Below are positions 49,165 through 62,100 of a DNA stretch of 64,000 nucleotides, piece after piece. The notes beneath the pieces are model-generated. The model was given only the letters and a program-made list of their open reading frames with translations, did no database searches and was not told where the DNA came from. Both the position numbers and the translations under genes were made by a program. The stretch is from positions 22,390,032 to 22,454,031 of the forward strand of contig NC_080582.1 of assembly GCF_029962835.1 (NCBI RefSeq), read 5' to 3'. Position 1 is the stretch's first letter. Each line of letters opens with the position of its first letter. The DNA is from Magnolia sinica (Eukaryota > Streptophyta > Magnoliopsida > Magnoliales > Magnoliaceae).

Positions 49165-52100
49165 TGTAACCCATATCAAATTTTAGGATCTTCGACAAAC
49201 AGCGTAACTAGCAAAAGATTAAATAAAAGGACCTAGAAATTCTCAAGTATTCAGGTAATAACTGAAGTAGCACAATTTGAATCAGGAGGAAAAACTCTGA
49301 TTACCCAAATCTGAAAAGAATATTATATTTCAAGAAAAACATCTTCTACCTCACCTGAACATGGACAAACAAGCTACCTTTTTAAGATAGCTCAACCATA
49401 GTGAGAATGTAACATACATACCAGAAATGATGCAAACTTGATTGGCTGTCACCCTTGAAAGTTGTTTTAGCGACTGCTGCATAAAACCTGTCCATAAAGT
49501 GTATTATCGCGAAGTTGTGTACATCCGGTAAATGTTGGAAATTACACATGACCAGTTTTAACTTACATCCCTAGAGTCATTACTTTCAAGACACCTGAAA
49601 CATCAGCCCCATCTTGAGCCTAGCAGAAAAACATGGTAGACATTTTACGAAGTGGTGAGGATAAAAAATGAATAGTAAAATAGGTGCCACCTTTGCATCA
49701 AATCCATCATATTTTACTATTCTTTTTCCATCGATATGGTATTTGGCATGAAAGCAAGCGAAAAGAAAGAAAATTATGCATTCTGCGGAACAACACAACA
49801 ACGTGCGGCCTTTTTAAAAAAAAAGCGGAATCATACGAACTAACATAAATGCATCACATAAGACAATTTAGAAACCTGTAGCCAAAACCCAAAAGCTAAA
49901 ATTTATAGGAGTTGGCTTCTATATAAAACTTGGAATTCAGGTGCACTAAGAAAATATATGATCTTCATCTAGGACTAGATTCAAAAGTAGGAAGTAACCT
50001 AACATAGAAAACCAATTAACTGTAGCCTAGTAAAAACAGATGGACTGATAATTCAAGAAAGAGAATAATGATTAAGAATGAAAAAGGTCTTGTGCAAATT
50101 ATTCAAGAATAGTTTGTCCTCAGGGTTGTCAATTCTTTAAATGGCTTATGTTTGCTAGCTGAAACCTGAATGAAATCCATATGCATTTGAATAAGAGATC
50201 TTAGTAAATGGGAGGGAAGAAAAAAAAAAGAAAAAATATAAGTAAATAATTGGAGATCTGCAGCATGTAATCTTTTTCATGGAAAATTTTATATTTTCTC
50301 ATCATCATCATCTTAATAATTCAAACTAGTATTTTCAATCCAGGTACTGAACAAGAGCTGCAAAAGATTTTATTTTGTTATCTTAATAATGACCATGAGA
50401 ATTGATTCTAGCAAAGGTATCCTCTTATATGATATGTCATCCAATTTAATTGAAGTGAATTCTTCAAAGAATCCTTTTTTATCCCCCAAGTGAAAAAGGA
50501 AAACAGTCTTACCTGGGAATCCAACAACTAAAGATCATCAGAAAACTAACACTATAGAAAAAGTTCATCAATGCCGCTTGATCCAAAATGACAAACTTAT
50601 TAGGGCACACTTCTCCATTTTGTTCTCTCCTTTTTTTTCTTTTTTCTTTTTTTATTCAGACTTAAAACCAGATTAAATAAGCAGAAGAAGAACTGGATAC
50701 GAGAAGAAGTGAATTTAAATTCCTATATAAAACAAAAGAGTAAGATTCAAGAAATTTGTACATGATATACCTCAATTACAGACACAGATGTCTTGCACTT
50801 TGCAATCTCAAAGAGATTTGTATCAGTTTTCAGTCTGAAACTCACCCTGCAAGACGTATAGAAAGAAACAAAGTATGAAATAATAACATCATTTGCAATA
50901 AACACCAACAGCGAAAACGTATGCTTAAATTTATAATACGAAGGACAGATGTTCAATAATACTCCATCAATGACTTGTGTTGATAATCACCATGTGATGC
51001 ACCTAATCCATTTCTATCATAAGACAATCATAAATTCCATGAACACCCTTGCCAATGTGCCCCTATACAAAAGAAGATCAAGTGATCCTAAGCATCCAAT
51101 GGAGGTATTTTTGTCCACCAAATCAATCATTACTCAGTCATCCATTTGCGACACACTAATATAATAACTAAGATAATTCTACCACCATAGCTTTTATGCC
51201 ATGGCTAATCATCCATCTGCTTGATAATTGAATCAAAGGTCCAAATAATTGTAACCATGTTTCACATGCACGGCAGAGATGCTCATCAAACTCCAATAAA
51301 AGTACAACTATCAATTGTCGTTTGCTTTCCTGTGCTAAAGTAACCCAAATAATTGGGATCAGAGGTGCCTATGTAGCAGTCTATATCCCTAAAACAGGAC
51401 ACAGTTATGCCCATCAGATTAATGATAGATCTCAGACAACTTAGTCACCTGAAGTAGCAAAAGAGTAGGAGAAGAGAAGCAATCTTAGGACCTGACGCTG
51501 CAAAGAACCATGAGATCTAAGCAGGGGCAGGTAGAAAATTCCTACAAAATCATTTAGATGAGCTGCAATGCTTCATTTGCTTCAATAAACAAAGGCTTAC
51601 TTCAAGATTCCTGAAATAGCATAAAAGGCTGCAAAAAGATACAGAGTAATCAATAGTTTTAAGAAATCTCATACATTTTATGGATCAATTGATATTTTTG
51701 AGGAAAATCAAAATCAGATATATCATCCAAATTCCAAACATAAAATTTGTATTATTTCCATAAAACACCATTAGTTTCGAGATAAAGATGGAAGTGTTAC
51801 AAGGAAAACACATTTTGGTATGAGAATACCAGAGGATTTCTTTCTCCATTTACAGGCATCCTTATCTATTCATAATAGAGTACTGATTTCTCAAATACCC
51901 AATTACTTAAAGTAAAGAATATTAAAAAGATTTTTAATAAATTATGAAGTATGCCTTGTTCCAAAACAAGCACCTCCGGAGTTTCTACAACCATGAAATC
52001 CTTTATGACAACTGATGTCTAAAGTTAACATCATTTGTTAGGGTGCAAGAATGTTGCTGCAGCTTAAGGGTACATCTGAAAAATAAAAATAAAAATAAAA

Positions 52101-52530
52101 TAAAAATAAAAGAACAAGAAGATATGCCACAATAAGAGTCATGCTTTTCTATTTTTCTATCAAAAGCCCTTCCAGAATGCATGTCCCACAAAACCCATGT
52201 TTTGTTAAAGGACTATACACATTTTGTGTCAAGTTACATACTTCAAAATAAGTAAAACACATACGGTAATGAAGTCCACACCCCATAGAAGAATGTAAAT
52301 TCTTACCCGTGCTCTTGAATTGGCACCAGTCAAATACATAGGCGAATTTTAAGTTAAATACATAGGCGAATTCATAACCTGCAGTTTTCAGGGGACACGC
52401 AGCTAGAAAGTTTTAAAGCTCTAGAGTAAGCTGAGACACCCATCTCAAAATCTCAAAACGTGAATTTCAACAATTTCAATACCTCCATCTGTTGCTTGGC
52501 GAGCTTCTCCTCCCATTCAAGTTGATATTG
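49165..52530 (-). other. Region with further splice-like segments, unidentified
   Basis: Several short minus-strand stretches look like exons because they sit between AG and GT sites and keep a frame: near 50850-50772 (VSFRLKTDTNLFEIAKCKTS...), 49500-49425 (FYAAVAKTTFKGDSQSSLHH) and 52520-52446 (LQYQLEWEEKLAKQQME). I cannot name a family for any of them. The rest is A/T-rich with GAATTG-type simple tracts. It may be one large-intron gene on the minus strand or a patchwork of gene pieces. Confidence 0.3.
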
Positions 52531-53681
52531 CAAATGCAAAGCAGAAAAGGACACCAAACCAATTATTAAAAAATATTTTTTTAAAAATCCAAAACATGGA
52601 CCAAACCAGCATGATGGTTTTCGGGCATGCCCAAAATGTAAATAGATTGGAAGGAGAATAAAACAAGAAAGAGGGATTATACGATCCTTGACAGGAGGCT
52701 ATGCATGATGGGTCATGATCCAGTAAAAATGACTGGTGTGCAGCCCACCTTGATGTGTTTTTGACATCCACTCCGGCCATCATGCACACCATACCTCGTT
52801 TGGTCATGTGCCTAAAAATCAGGCCAATTCATAACTCAAGGGAGGGCACGAGCAGTTGGGAGGGGAGGGCATGTCCTTTCAATTGTTCCCTATGGTGTGG
52901 CCCATCTGATGGATTGGCATTACTTTCACTCAGACCAATTGACTTATTGCTGTGAGGGTTATAAGGGGAAGGAGAATGCACAACCAGTCTCAAATGCAAT
53001 TCAATGACTTTGAAAAGTCCATTCATTTATTAAAGTTCACATTCTCATTTCCATGTTCGCAAATCAGAAATGTCTAAACATTGTTATTTTTCAACCATTG
53101 ACCAAATGCTATTGGAAGCATGAAATCACTAACATTTGTATCTTACTCAACAATTCAACAACGTACATATACAAAAACAGGGTACATAGTCTGGTTAAAG
53201 GCATGATGTGTTCCTGAATTTTTTTATTTTTTTTATTTTTTAAAGAAAACAATAATGAAGAGAGAGAAATCATTAGTGTTGAGAGCCAATGTATAGAAAC
53301 CATAGTTCGGTAATCCAAAAACTCTCAACTCAACTTGGTGTCCAGTTAGGAATCGATTGAGTCTTCACTCAACTCATTTAACTAAACAAATAAATGAAAG
53401 GTGCATGATGTGGCACATGTGCATGAGATCAGATCTGGTCATGGGATGGCAAGTTTGATACTCTGCTAGAGTGTGATGGTCGACACTCATGCATTAATAG
53501 ATATTGTGAATGGGACATACATTAAGACAAATATAACCATCCAAATAGTTGACACAGCTAGGATATAGGTCATACAGAAAAATCAAATTGGTTAATCGAT
53601 GAGAAACTTTGATTAGTTCATCAGATCGGTTAATCAATGAGAAACTTTAATTAGTTCTCATTTCAACCATCCATTAAATGT
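52531..53681. repeat. Dispersed-repeat fragments
   Basis: CAGCCCACCTTGATGTGTTTTTGACATCCACTCCGGCCATC (52740-52780) and GGTGTGGCCCATCTGATGG (52895) are modules of the common repeat. No gene seen. Confidence 0.5.
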
Positions 53682-53689
53682 ACCCAAAT

Positions 53690-54256
53690 CAGTGTTCCAA
53701 ATAGCGCCCGTAGCGTAGCGGTAGAGTACGCTACGTAGCGTAGCGTGGCCGTAGCTCTACATAGCGTCCCAAATAGCGTAAATCCCCTAGAGCGTACGCT
53801 ACAGGGGTCGTAGCGTCTGTAGCGTAAGCTACAATGTATTTTTTTACTATTTTATTTTTTATTATTTTTTTCACGTTTTCTTTGTTTCTAATGTTGAGGA
53901 AGTGACACTTGTATTGTACTCGATACTTTTAACCTATGGGATTTTTATTTCTTTTCATAATTGTTACTTGTGGTTTGCTTAGAAAGTTGTTGATGTGATA
54001 ACTATTTGATTTGGCTTATATATGTGGATTGGCTTTTGATAAATGATAACTAATAACTTTTTTTAACATGCTTATAATTGATAAAATGAATCATCTTTTA
54101 GGCATTTTTTTATTTTTATTTTTTTCACTATTTATTATATTTGTTCTATTTTTAAATTAAAAAATAGAAGTATCGTGTAGCTTACGCTACATATTTACAC
54201 TACATGCTATAAAGGGCTGAGCGCTACGCATCACGCTACCGCTATTTAAAACACTG
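53690..54256. mobile_element. hAT-type MITE with perfect 8-bp target-site duplication
   Basis: The terminal inverted repeats are CAGTGTTCCAAATAGCG (left) and CGCTATTTAAAACACTG (right). They are flanked by the exact direct duplication ACCCAAAT at 53682-53689 and 54257-54264. The 5-bp CAGTG end and 8-bp duplication are typical of hAT transposons. Subterminal regions are packed with GTAGCG / CGCTAC motifs on both strands, while the centre is A/T-rich and non-coding (567 bp in all). A transposase must come from elsewhere. Confidence 0.88.
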
Positions 54257-54264
54257 ACCCAAAT

Positions 54265-55470
54265 CTTCTAGTTGGAAAGCTGAATCAGTGCAGATTTTGG
54301 TTTAAGATGCATTTACGTGAGAGCCCATGATTTGGATTGATTTGGTTTGACTTGCATGCTGAATGTTGAATCAGTGCATGTTGCATTTGGAAGACCCTCT
54401 CATACGTAAGATCAGGAAATATAATTTGAATAGAAAGAAATGGAAAATGTTGTAAACATGACAGCATTGCAATTATGATCCACATGAAAAATAAGCTACA
54501 TGTGAAGTACAAACCCCCATCATACATGCGACAAACATTTACAGTGATTCAAACCATTGATATGGTGGGCTGCCTCATGTATGACCTATAAGAGAAATTT
54601 TAACCATTAGACAACTTTGACTGCCTTTTTGGTGTTTGAAGTGGAATGTAGGCCATTGCTCAATTTTGGTTTAACCCACAATTATTCAGGCCCCTAATGG
54701 ATGGCCACCACAATCAATCTCGTTGCATTTTGTCAGCTCATCAAACCAATAGTCCTGATCACCATGCACGCATTCAACCTCTACCATAAGACGTATTGGC
54801 GTGCAGTGCATGAAGCGTTCAGACACGATATTACTCATTAAAATAGTTGCAGAATCCTGCTTTTAGTCCTAAAATTCCAGACATTAAGCTCCTTTCCTCG
54901 AGCAAGAATCCATTGCGAATAATCACAAAACAGATTGAATGGAAAAGAACTCAAAAATTTCTCACCTCATAATGAGGAAAGGGTGGTTACAAGCATATAT
55001 AGCAACACATCATGTGGGCTGCAAACACAAATAGAATCCAAAGCAACGATCCATGTGGTTACACAAACAGGATCAAAGAATAATAACCCTAAACTAACTC
55101 CCGAAAAAAAAAAAAAAACACTAGTCACCATATCCAAGACCACACTGTTAGAAGCATCTGTCTCTACATTGTCCATTCCCTACATTATCTCAAAAAATGT
55201 AAACAAAATAAGCTAAGTTTCTTCTTCTTCTTCTTCTTTTAGTATTTTTGTTTTTGAGTGAGTAAATACAGTTAGAACATGTAATTAAGGAAACTACCAT
55301 GTTAAAGTATCCATCCATTCTTTTTGCACCTGTACATTCCAAATATCTATAGGTTTAAAGACTAGTTCCATTCCACATTTAATGAATTTTCACTAAAAAC
55401 CAGGGGAAAAAAAATGAGAGAGGGCACAATGATGATAATGACCTTCTCAAACTCTGGTTAGTGGCTTAAA
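54265..55470. other. Unassigned region
   Basis: No recognisable gene. A partial dispersed-repeat module lies near 54550-54700 and a short TTC run near 55220. Confidence 0.5.
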
Positions 55471-55484
55471 AGAAAGTTTGAGAT

Positions 55485-56880
55485 GTGCGCATGCATGATG
55501 AATTGCAGTCTGATAGAGGCTTGAGAGATGAATTAGAGGCTGCAGTTAGAGATCTTACCACCCAATTGAATGCGAAACATGAGAAGATGCTATCTCCTGA
55601 TGATCAGAAAGCGTCCTTGGTCCATCTTAGGCAACAGTTATTGGATCTGGAATTGGAGAAGTCAAGAGTGAGGAATCTCTTGTTGCACAGCGAGGAATGC
55701 CAAAGAAAGGTGAATGAAGATGATTCGTCCCTTTGTCTCAAAGTTATGGATCTGGAAACTTATTTGGAAACCATGCATGCATACCTGTTAGTTTCTGAAG
55801 TTGAAGTTGTTTACGTAGAAAATCAGTTCTGGAAGAGGTTGCAGGAGGTTCTTGAAAGACTAAGCTCTTCAGAGAGGTGCAATGAGGATCTTCTTTTGAA
55901 GCACCTGGATGTAGTGACCAAGCTGAATGGTCACATGGTTGGCGAAGCACAATGCATTGAAGAAAATGCAAAATTGATTATGGCTCTCCAGTCCTTGAAA
56001 TCTGAGTTGGAAACTAATGTCAGTGAGAGGAGAGAGCTTTTGATTTCGTGGATAAAAGAAGTGCTATGCGGGTTGAACTCGAGAATTGTAAGACTATGGC
56101 AGTCGTGGTGGAAGCTGAAGCTAGTCGAGAGAAGCATAGGCAGATTGAACAATTGAAAAGCATGCTGGTAAGTTCTGAAGAAGAGATGGATAATCTACAG
56201 TCTTGTAGGGATGAGCTGGAAATCACAGTTATAGTCCTTAGATCCAAGTTGGATGAACAAGTTGCCCAGTTATCATTGCTGCAGGAATATGAGGATGAGC
56301 TGATGAAGTTGTGGCATGAGCATAGTGTGCTTACCTACAGGCTTTCTGAGTAGATATTGAAAACGGAAGAGTTAGAGAAGACCCATTTAAAAGAACACAA
56401 AGACAAAGCAGATGCTGAGAGTATCCAAGCCTGTGAGAAAAGAGAAACTGAAGAATCAGCCATTGCTATGCAGGTTACTTTTATTTGAGAACAGTGTGAA
56501 ACTAAGCTGCAAAATGAACTATTGAAATTGCAAGATGCACTTGATCATATTGAGAATCTAAAGAGAAGTGAGGCCAGTGACATGAAAAGAGATGAAGAGC
56601 TTTCTATGAAAATCTTGGAACTGGAGATTGAGCTACAGACAGTACTCTCTCACAAGCAACAAAAAGTCAAGGCTTATATAAGACTGAAGGCTTAATCAGA
56701 ATGTTGTATGCTAAGTTTTAACTGTTGTAAAGAAGAAAAACTAAAGCTTAAAATTTTTTTTGCAAGAATGCAACAAGGAAAGGGCCAAAGTTGCAGTTGA
56801 ACATTCAACAAAGGAACGGCTTGAAAGCTCTGCATCTCTTGCAAATATTCAAGAGCGAGGACGCCATGAACATGTTAAGG
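55485..56880 (+). pseudogene. Decayed coiled-coil protein gene (NT-C2 / myosin-heavy-chain-like, At1g22060 type)
   Basis: About 1.4 kb of heptad-rich coiled coil. Recognisable stretches, in order: DLELEKSRVRNLLLHSEECQ, then KHLDVVTKLNGH, LKSELETNVSERR, a frame switch near 56050-56150, then EEEMDNLQSCRDELEITVIV, a TAG near 56351, LKTEELEKTHLKEHKDKADA..., KLQDALDHIENLKRSEASDM and KILELEIELQ, ending around QECNKERAKVAVEH. As I remember them, this is the order found in the large C-terminal exon of plant proteins annotated as sporulation-specific or myosin-heavy-chain-related with an N-terminal C2 domain. Several stops and frame shifts make it a pseudogene. A further remnant may lie at 57180-57350 (HDRNANVRPGLIQEPNSEVS). 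Confidence 0.7.
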
Positions 56881-57350
56881 GTCCACATTCATGAAATGAT
56901 GAAAATTGCCAAGGGTCCACATTCAACACACGTGGCATGCGTGATGAGTGGAATAACATGATTTTGCCACCTAATGTTTTCATGGCACTGATGTTTTACA
57001 CAAGTGGTATATGCCCGCAAAATTATCAACATGACACCACTGGTTGTGGTACATTGCCAGTAGGTGATTAGTTCTCAATGAGAAAGGGTCAGAATCACTC
57101 CCACGGTGGGACTTGTACAAACGTAAATACTGTTTGTTACCTTGATTCTATTATCCTTGACTTGCAATAACATCAGCCTCTCATCTTGAAGGCCTACTTG
57201 TGGTAGTAATGAGCGGGCTGAGCTGCATGACCGAAATGCGAATGTGAGACCTGGATTAATACAGGAACCAAACTCTGAGGTAAGTTCTCTTGAAGCTGGT
57301 GATGTTGATGCATCTAAGGCAACAATACATGTTTACAATAGAAGAAAAAA

Positions 57351-58520
57351 ATAATCTTCCGTTAAAAAAATGAACGGATGAGCAATATCCCAAATAACCA
57401 ACAAATCAGAAGATCCTAGCCATCCATTCTCTGGACAATTCTCCACTGAAAATGAATCTTTTGCTGCCTTTTTTTTTTCTGAACCTTCTATTTGCAGGGC
57501 ACCAGAAGGAGGTTTAGGATTGCCCCATCATTGAAATTTTGAGGCATGGACCATTCATGGTGATGCCTATCAGATCAATGGTCTGGACTGAACTGTGGGG
57601 CTCACTTGCACAAACTGAGGACCCAGGCATAGAATCCATGCTACTCATTTGGCTGCAGAATATGTTCCTAGGACCTGTTGTCTTATAAAAGAATGGTTAG
57701 CGATTACATGGTTAGGATCATCCAATCAATGACATTTCTCTGTTTGTCGCCGATCCACAATGTGACCCAGAGTATGACAGTCTAGATCATGGACTCTTAT
57801 GCCACATTTTCAATATCAACCCAGTGCACTGAATAAAACATTTTCCAGCTGTGCTCAACAGATTTTTATTTTTATTTTTTAAATAACTATATAACAAAAA
57901 TGGAGAATTTGGTTAAATGCCATAGAAGGACTGAAAGAACTGCGATAGATAACAAGATTCAATCATATAACTAGTTTAGCTCCACAAAATGAAGGAAAAA
58001 TAAGAATAGCCATGTGAAAATCAACGTTAGAGAACAGGGACCACATCACACCATCTATCTAATCATAATGGAGGCTTTCAATCCATGGAGTCGATTTTCA
58101 ACTACAGTAGCAGCTATTCAGCCTTACAATGTGAAATTCCGGTGTTGCTCTTTCATCACTGTATTTATGACCCGATGGCAGGAAATTCGTTTCATTTCAA
58201 GATTGCAAATGGTAATTCAAAACAAAACCGTGGGTATCTGATGGACTTGCAACAGGTCTGACAAACAGTAGGAGAAAAAAAAAAAACTCAGACACAGCTC
58301 CTGTAGAAACTTGAAATGCTCATCAGTGTAGTAAGTGTACTCTTCATTACTGATTAGTTTTCTTAAGATAAGGTTTAGGAGCGTTGAGTACCATTTAGTA
58401 ACTGGTATTAACCTTTATTGGCGTATTTTGTTATGGATCCAAACCGTCCAATTAGTGGACCACCTCTTGGATTACCCATAGCCCAAACAATAGCACCAAT
58501 TTGATGTTCGTTACTCCCAA
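57351..58520. other. Unassigned region
   Basis: Short frames and one dispersed-repeat-like piece near 57540-57640 (GGACCATTCATGGTGATGCC). No gene recognised. Confidence 0.4.
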
Positions 58521-58589
58521 TACTCACCCACTTTGGAAAGTCAAGAAAAGTTTATAGCAAAGGTTCACAAGAAAAAACAAAACAAAAAA

Positions 58590-59100
58590 AGGAATCAGGT
58601 TACGAACATGAAGAATATATTATGCAACCGCCACCAACCACCCGGTTCAACAGATCTGTTTTGGCATCTAAGCCCATCTCTACATCGTTGCATCACCATC
58701 AACCCATCTCTACATCTATGTTGCAAAAACACCTTCTTTAGATAACTGAAATCCGCCCAACAGCAAGCCATTCCGCTACCGGAGGCCCAAATCTCTCTAC
58801 TCATTCATCTCAAAACCGGCAATCTCCATTACAACCCCTCCCCAAAAACAAATCTTCCGTCTCCGGCCCCTTTTTCTCCGTCTCTGTTGACCACTGTGCG
58901 TCAACAGCCGTACCATTGCGGCTGTCAAAATAGGGCGATCTCTGCTTTTGGCAGTGATCATTTGATTGCCTGAGAGAGTGGGAGCGAGAGAGATCTGGAT
59001 CTTGGGGGTAGAGAGCGCACGGTTTTGGGAATTTTTTTTGTTTTTTTGCGGGGGAGGGGGGGAGTAGTTACTTAAAAAGAGGGAAGCGGATTGCGTCTTA
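58590..59100 (-). other. Possible 5' leader or first exon of an unknown minus-strand gene
   Basis: On the minus strand, pyrimidine-rich DNA (AGATCCAGATCTCTCTCGCTCCC) is followed by several ATGs, a G-rich coding-like stretch and a GTAACC donor-like site near 58606. A 20-bp piece (GATGTAGAGATGGG) is repeated. The 125-codon frame starting at 59174 begins in repeat DNA and is unlikely to be real. No family is recognised; this is a weak call. Confidence 0.2.
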
Positions 59101-59109
59101 CCCCCGCCG

Positions 59110-61620
59110 GACAATGATACATTTGGGCAGGGCTTGTGGGGCCCATCATGATCTAAAGACTTTATCCGTGCCATTTATCCATTTTCTTAGATCATTTTAG
59201 AAAAACGAAAAAAAATGAGGCAGGTTCAAAGCTCCAGTGGACCACACCAAAGGAAGAAGCATTGATAATGACATCCACCGTTGAAACCTTTTTTAAGGGC
59301 CACCATGATGATTTTTTACGATCCAACCTATTCATAAGGTCATGTAGACCTGGATGAAGTAAAAGCACAAATATCAGCTTGATCCAAAACTTTTGCAGCT
59401 ACCAAGAAGTTTTCACTGGTAGGCATTCAATCTCCACTTTGTGGTCGACTTAAACATGAGTTCTGGACAATTTTATGCGTCAGACACTAAAATGATCTCT
59501 AAATATGGGTGGAAGGCGTGGATTAAACTCTTACATCAAGGTGGGCCCCACAGAGCCCTACCCGGACTAATCATCGTTTGGACGGGGTAGGACGCAATCC
59601 ACTTTCGTACGCGGTTTGGCTCGTGACGCTGCAGCCAGTTAGGTGGGTAGTGGCAAGTGCTCTGTGGACCCTACTATGATGTTTGTGCTTCATCCATGCC
59701 ATCCATCCATTTATCAAGATACTTTTAGAGCTTGATGCAAAAAAAGAGAAATATCTAAATCTAAGGTGGACCACATCAAAGGTAAATAAGTAGTGACTGA
59801 ATGTTCGCTACTAAAAAATGCTGAGGATTTTCTAATTGGCCGACGGCCTTTAGCCGTCGGAAAAATACTAAGGGCCGTCAGCATTGATCATTTTTTTAAG
59901 GTAGTGGGTTTGACTGTAAGGGGGGGCACTATAAGCTTATGACAAATCCACTCCGTCCATTTGTTTATATAGCTAATTTTAGAGAACAAGCCCACAAATG
60001 AGTCAGACTTGAATTTCAAGTAAGCCACGCGATAGAAAAAGTGAGATTCAGGGGCTGTTGTTGACACATCTTGGGGACATCGCGAGGCTCATTTTCAGCT
60101 TCATCTTTCTCATTTTTGAGTTCCTGCCCTAAAATGAGCTGAAAAAACAGATGGAACGGGTGGATTTCCAAAAGCCATCAATCGTGGCCCGACGAACGGT
60201 CTGAGTTGGGTGACGCGGATTGCGTACTGACAGCAAGAATAGCCAAGTGGCTACTGATAGTACTCTGTTGGCCATCCATTTTTATAGAAGTCGTCCATCT
60301 ATTTTTTCAGATCATTATAGAGCAGGAGCCCGAAAAGGGAAATCCAAATCTCCAGTGGACCACACGACAAGAAAACAACGATGATTGAAGGCCCCCCATT
60401 AAAAACTTCCTAACGCTCACTTTAATGTTTGTCATCCAACCTGTTGATAAGGTCACGCATACATGGATGAAGAGAAAACGCAAATATCAGCCTAATCCAA
60501 AACTTTTTTAGCCCCTAAGATGTTTTTAATGGTGAGTGTTCAACCAAGAAAGAGGTCCATACAAGATTTAGATCTACCTTATTTTTTTATCTAATGCCAT
60601 CAAATTTTCTGGAAAAATGGATGAAATGTGTGGATAGGATACGTACATCATGATGGGCCCACAGAGCACCGTTGAGTTGGGTTGGCACCACAATCAACGT
60701 CAATCAATGTGGACATTTAAGTCCAAAGGGCAAAAGGTTCTTTACCTTAGGTAGAGCCCACCATGATATTTTTTACAAATCCACTCTGTCCGTCTATTTT
60801 ACCACCTCATTTTACAGAATGGGCCTAAAAATTTTGCTGATCTAAATCTCAAGTGGGCCGAACGAACATGGTAAAGTATGAATTAAATGCCACCGTTGAA
60901 ACATCTTCTGGCCATCCTGGCACCACTCTTACCTATTGATCTGCCTTATTTTTTGACCCATTCCCTAAAACGAGTTGAGAAAATAGATGTACAAGGTAGA
61001 TTTCTAACAACATAAAAGTGGGCCCACGTACGGTTAAGGTTAGGTTTACACAGGAATCAACGGTAATCAGTGTGTGAGAGCCAGAAGTTTGGTGAACAGT
61101 AGGTCCATGGGGTGAGAGTTGCTCAATCATTGGTGAGTTATAATTATATTTGTGACAAATCCACTCCGTCCATCTGTTTTGCCACTTCATTTAAGACGTG
61201 GGACAAAAAATGAGGCTAATCGTGAGAGCATAAGCGGGCAAACGAACATAAAACATCTGAAATTGAATGCATCGTGTTGAAATATTCGTGGGGTCATAAG
61301 ACGTTTGTGAGAAATCCACCATGTCCATCTGTTTTTCCATATCATTTTAAGGACCGGGCCAAAAATGAGACCAATACCAAGCTCTAGTGAGCTAATTGTT
61401 TGGAAAGTGGTGAATGAACACCACCGTTGTAAATTCATGTGACTATCGTGGGTCCACTTTGTGATTTGAATCTGGTTCTATTTTTTTTTTACTCATAACT
61501 GAAGTGAGCTGGAAAAACAGATGAATGGCTTGGATTTCTTAGAAACAACAAGGTAGGCCCCATGTAAGGTCACGGAGTGGCGCCTGTGAATCTGCCGTAA
61601 CGAGGGAGATTGTAGGTGCG
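59110..61620. repeat. Dense nested stack of the dispersed GGGCCCACC repeat
   Basis: At least ten partial copies lie head to tail and in both orientations: GTGGGGCCCATCATGATC (59140), AAGGTGGGCCCCACAGAG (59540), GACCCTACTATGATGTTTGTG (59665), ATGATGGGCCCACAGAG (60650), GAGCCCACCATGATATTTTT (60750), AAATCCACTCCGTCCATCTG (61158) and ATCCACCATGTCCATCTG (61313), among others. Each carries the ATCATTTTAG and AAGTGGGCC modules. At 59840-59875 a perfect 8-bp hairpin CCGACGGC/GCCGTCGG sits within a GGCCGTCGGC segment similar to 850 and 25553. There is no gene in this stretch. Confidence 0.75.
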
Positions 61621-61809
61621 GTAAATTGAGGATAGTTTCTTCAATATCAAAATACGGTATTCCATTCGTATACGTAACTAAGAGTGGTTTAATATCTAGC
61701 GGTGAAAACTATGCCCGGGTTCTGAGAAATAGTTTAATAGCGGGAGGTTTTTGGTCCACAGGGAAAAGATAACACCCATATGGAAAATTTCCAAAAAATT
61801 AAAAATAAA
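61621..61809. other. Unassigned spacer
   Basis: No recognisable feature. Confidence 0.4.
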
Positions 61810-62100
61810 ATTATATAAAATAAACAAGATGAAGACAACCACGACGCTAATTACATACTGAGAAACAGGGCTATATATGACAGACTCCGCCTCTTCTAAG
61901 CTGAAACCCTATGCCCAAGAAGCTGCTCAAATGAACCTGTTATGAATACTGGCTACGACTGCATTCTCCGTAACCAAGATACCTCATAGTCTCTCTTACA
62001 AGGTCAGCCTTGCTTCTAAATAAGACGTTTCTTCCACCAAGCTACCTAATCTGGCCAAATTGTCTGGAGAAGAGTTCGCTTCCCGGAAGATATGATAAAT
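61810..62100 (-). mobile_element. LINE RNase H-domain tail (right fragment)
   Basis: The minus strand reads HIFREANSSPDNLARLGSLV, the end of the RNase H (RVT_3-type) domain carried by many plant LINEs, followed by stops and a 3'-UTR-like A/T tail (TTGTCTTCATCTTGTTTATTTTATAT). The same tail motif is embedded in each ~985-bp RPS15a unit, and a related fragment lies at 42430. Confidence 0.6.

Noticed and set aside
58797-59174. 125-codon minus-strand frame
   Set aside because: Its first part lies in the dispersed repeat and its middle is leader-like low-complexity DNA, so it is unlikely to be translated.
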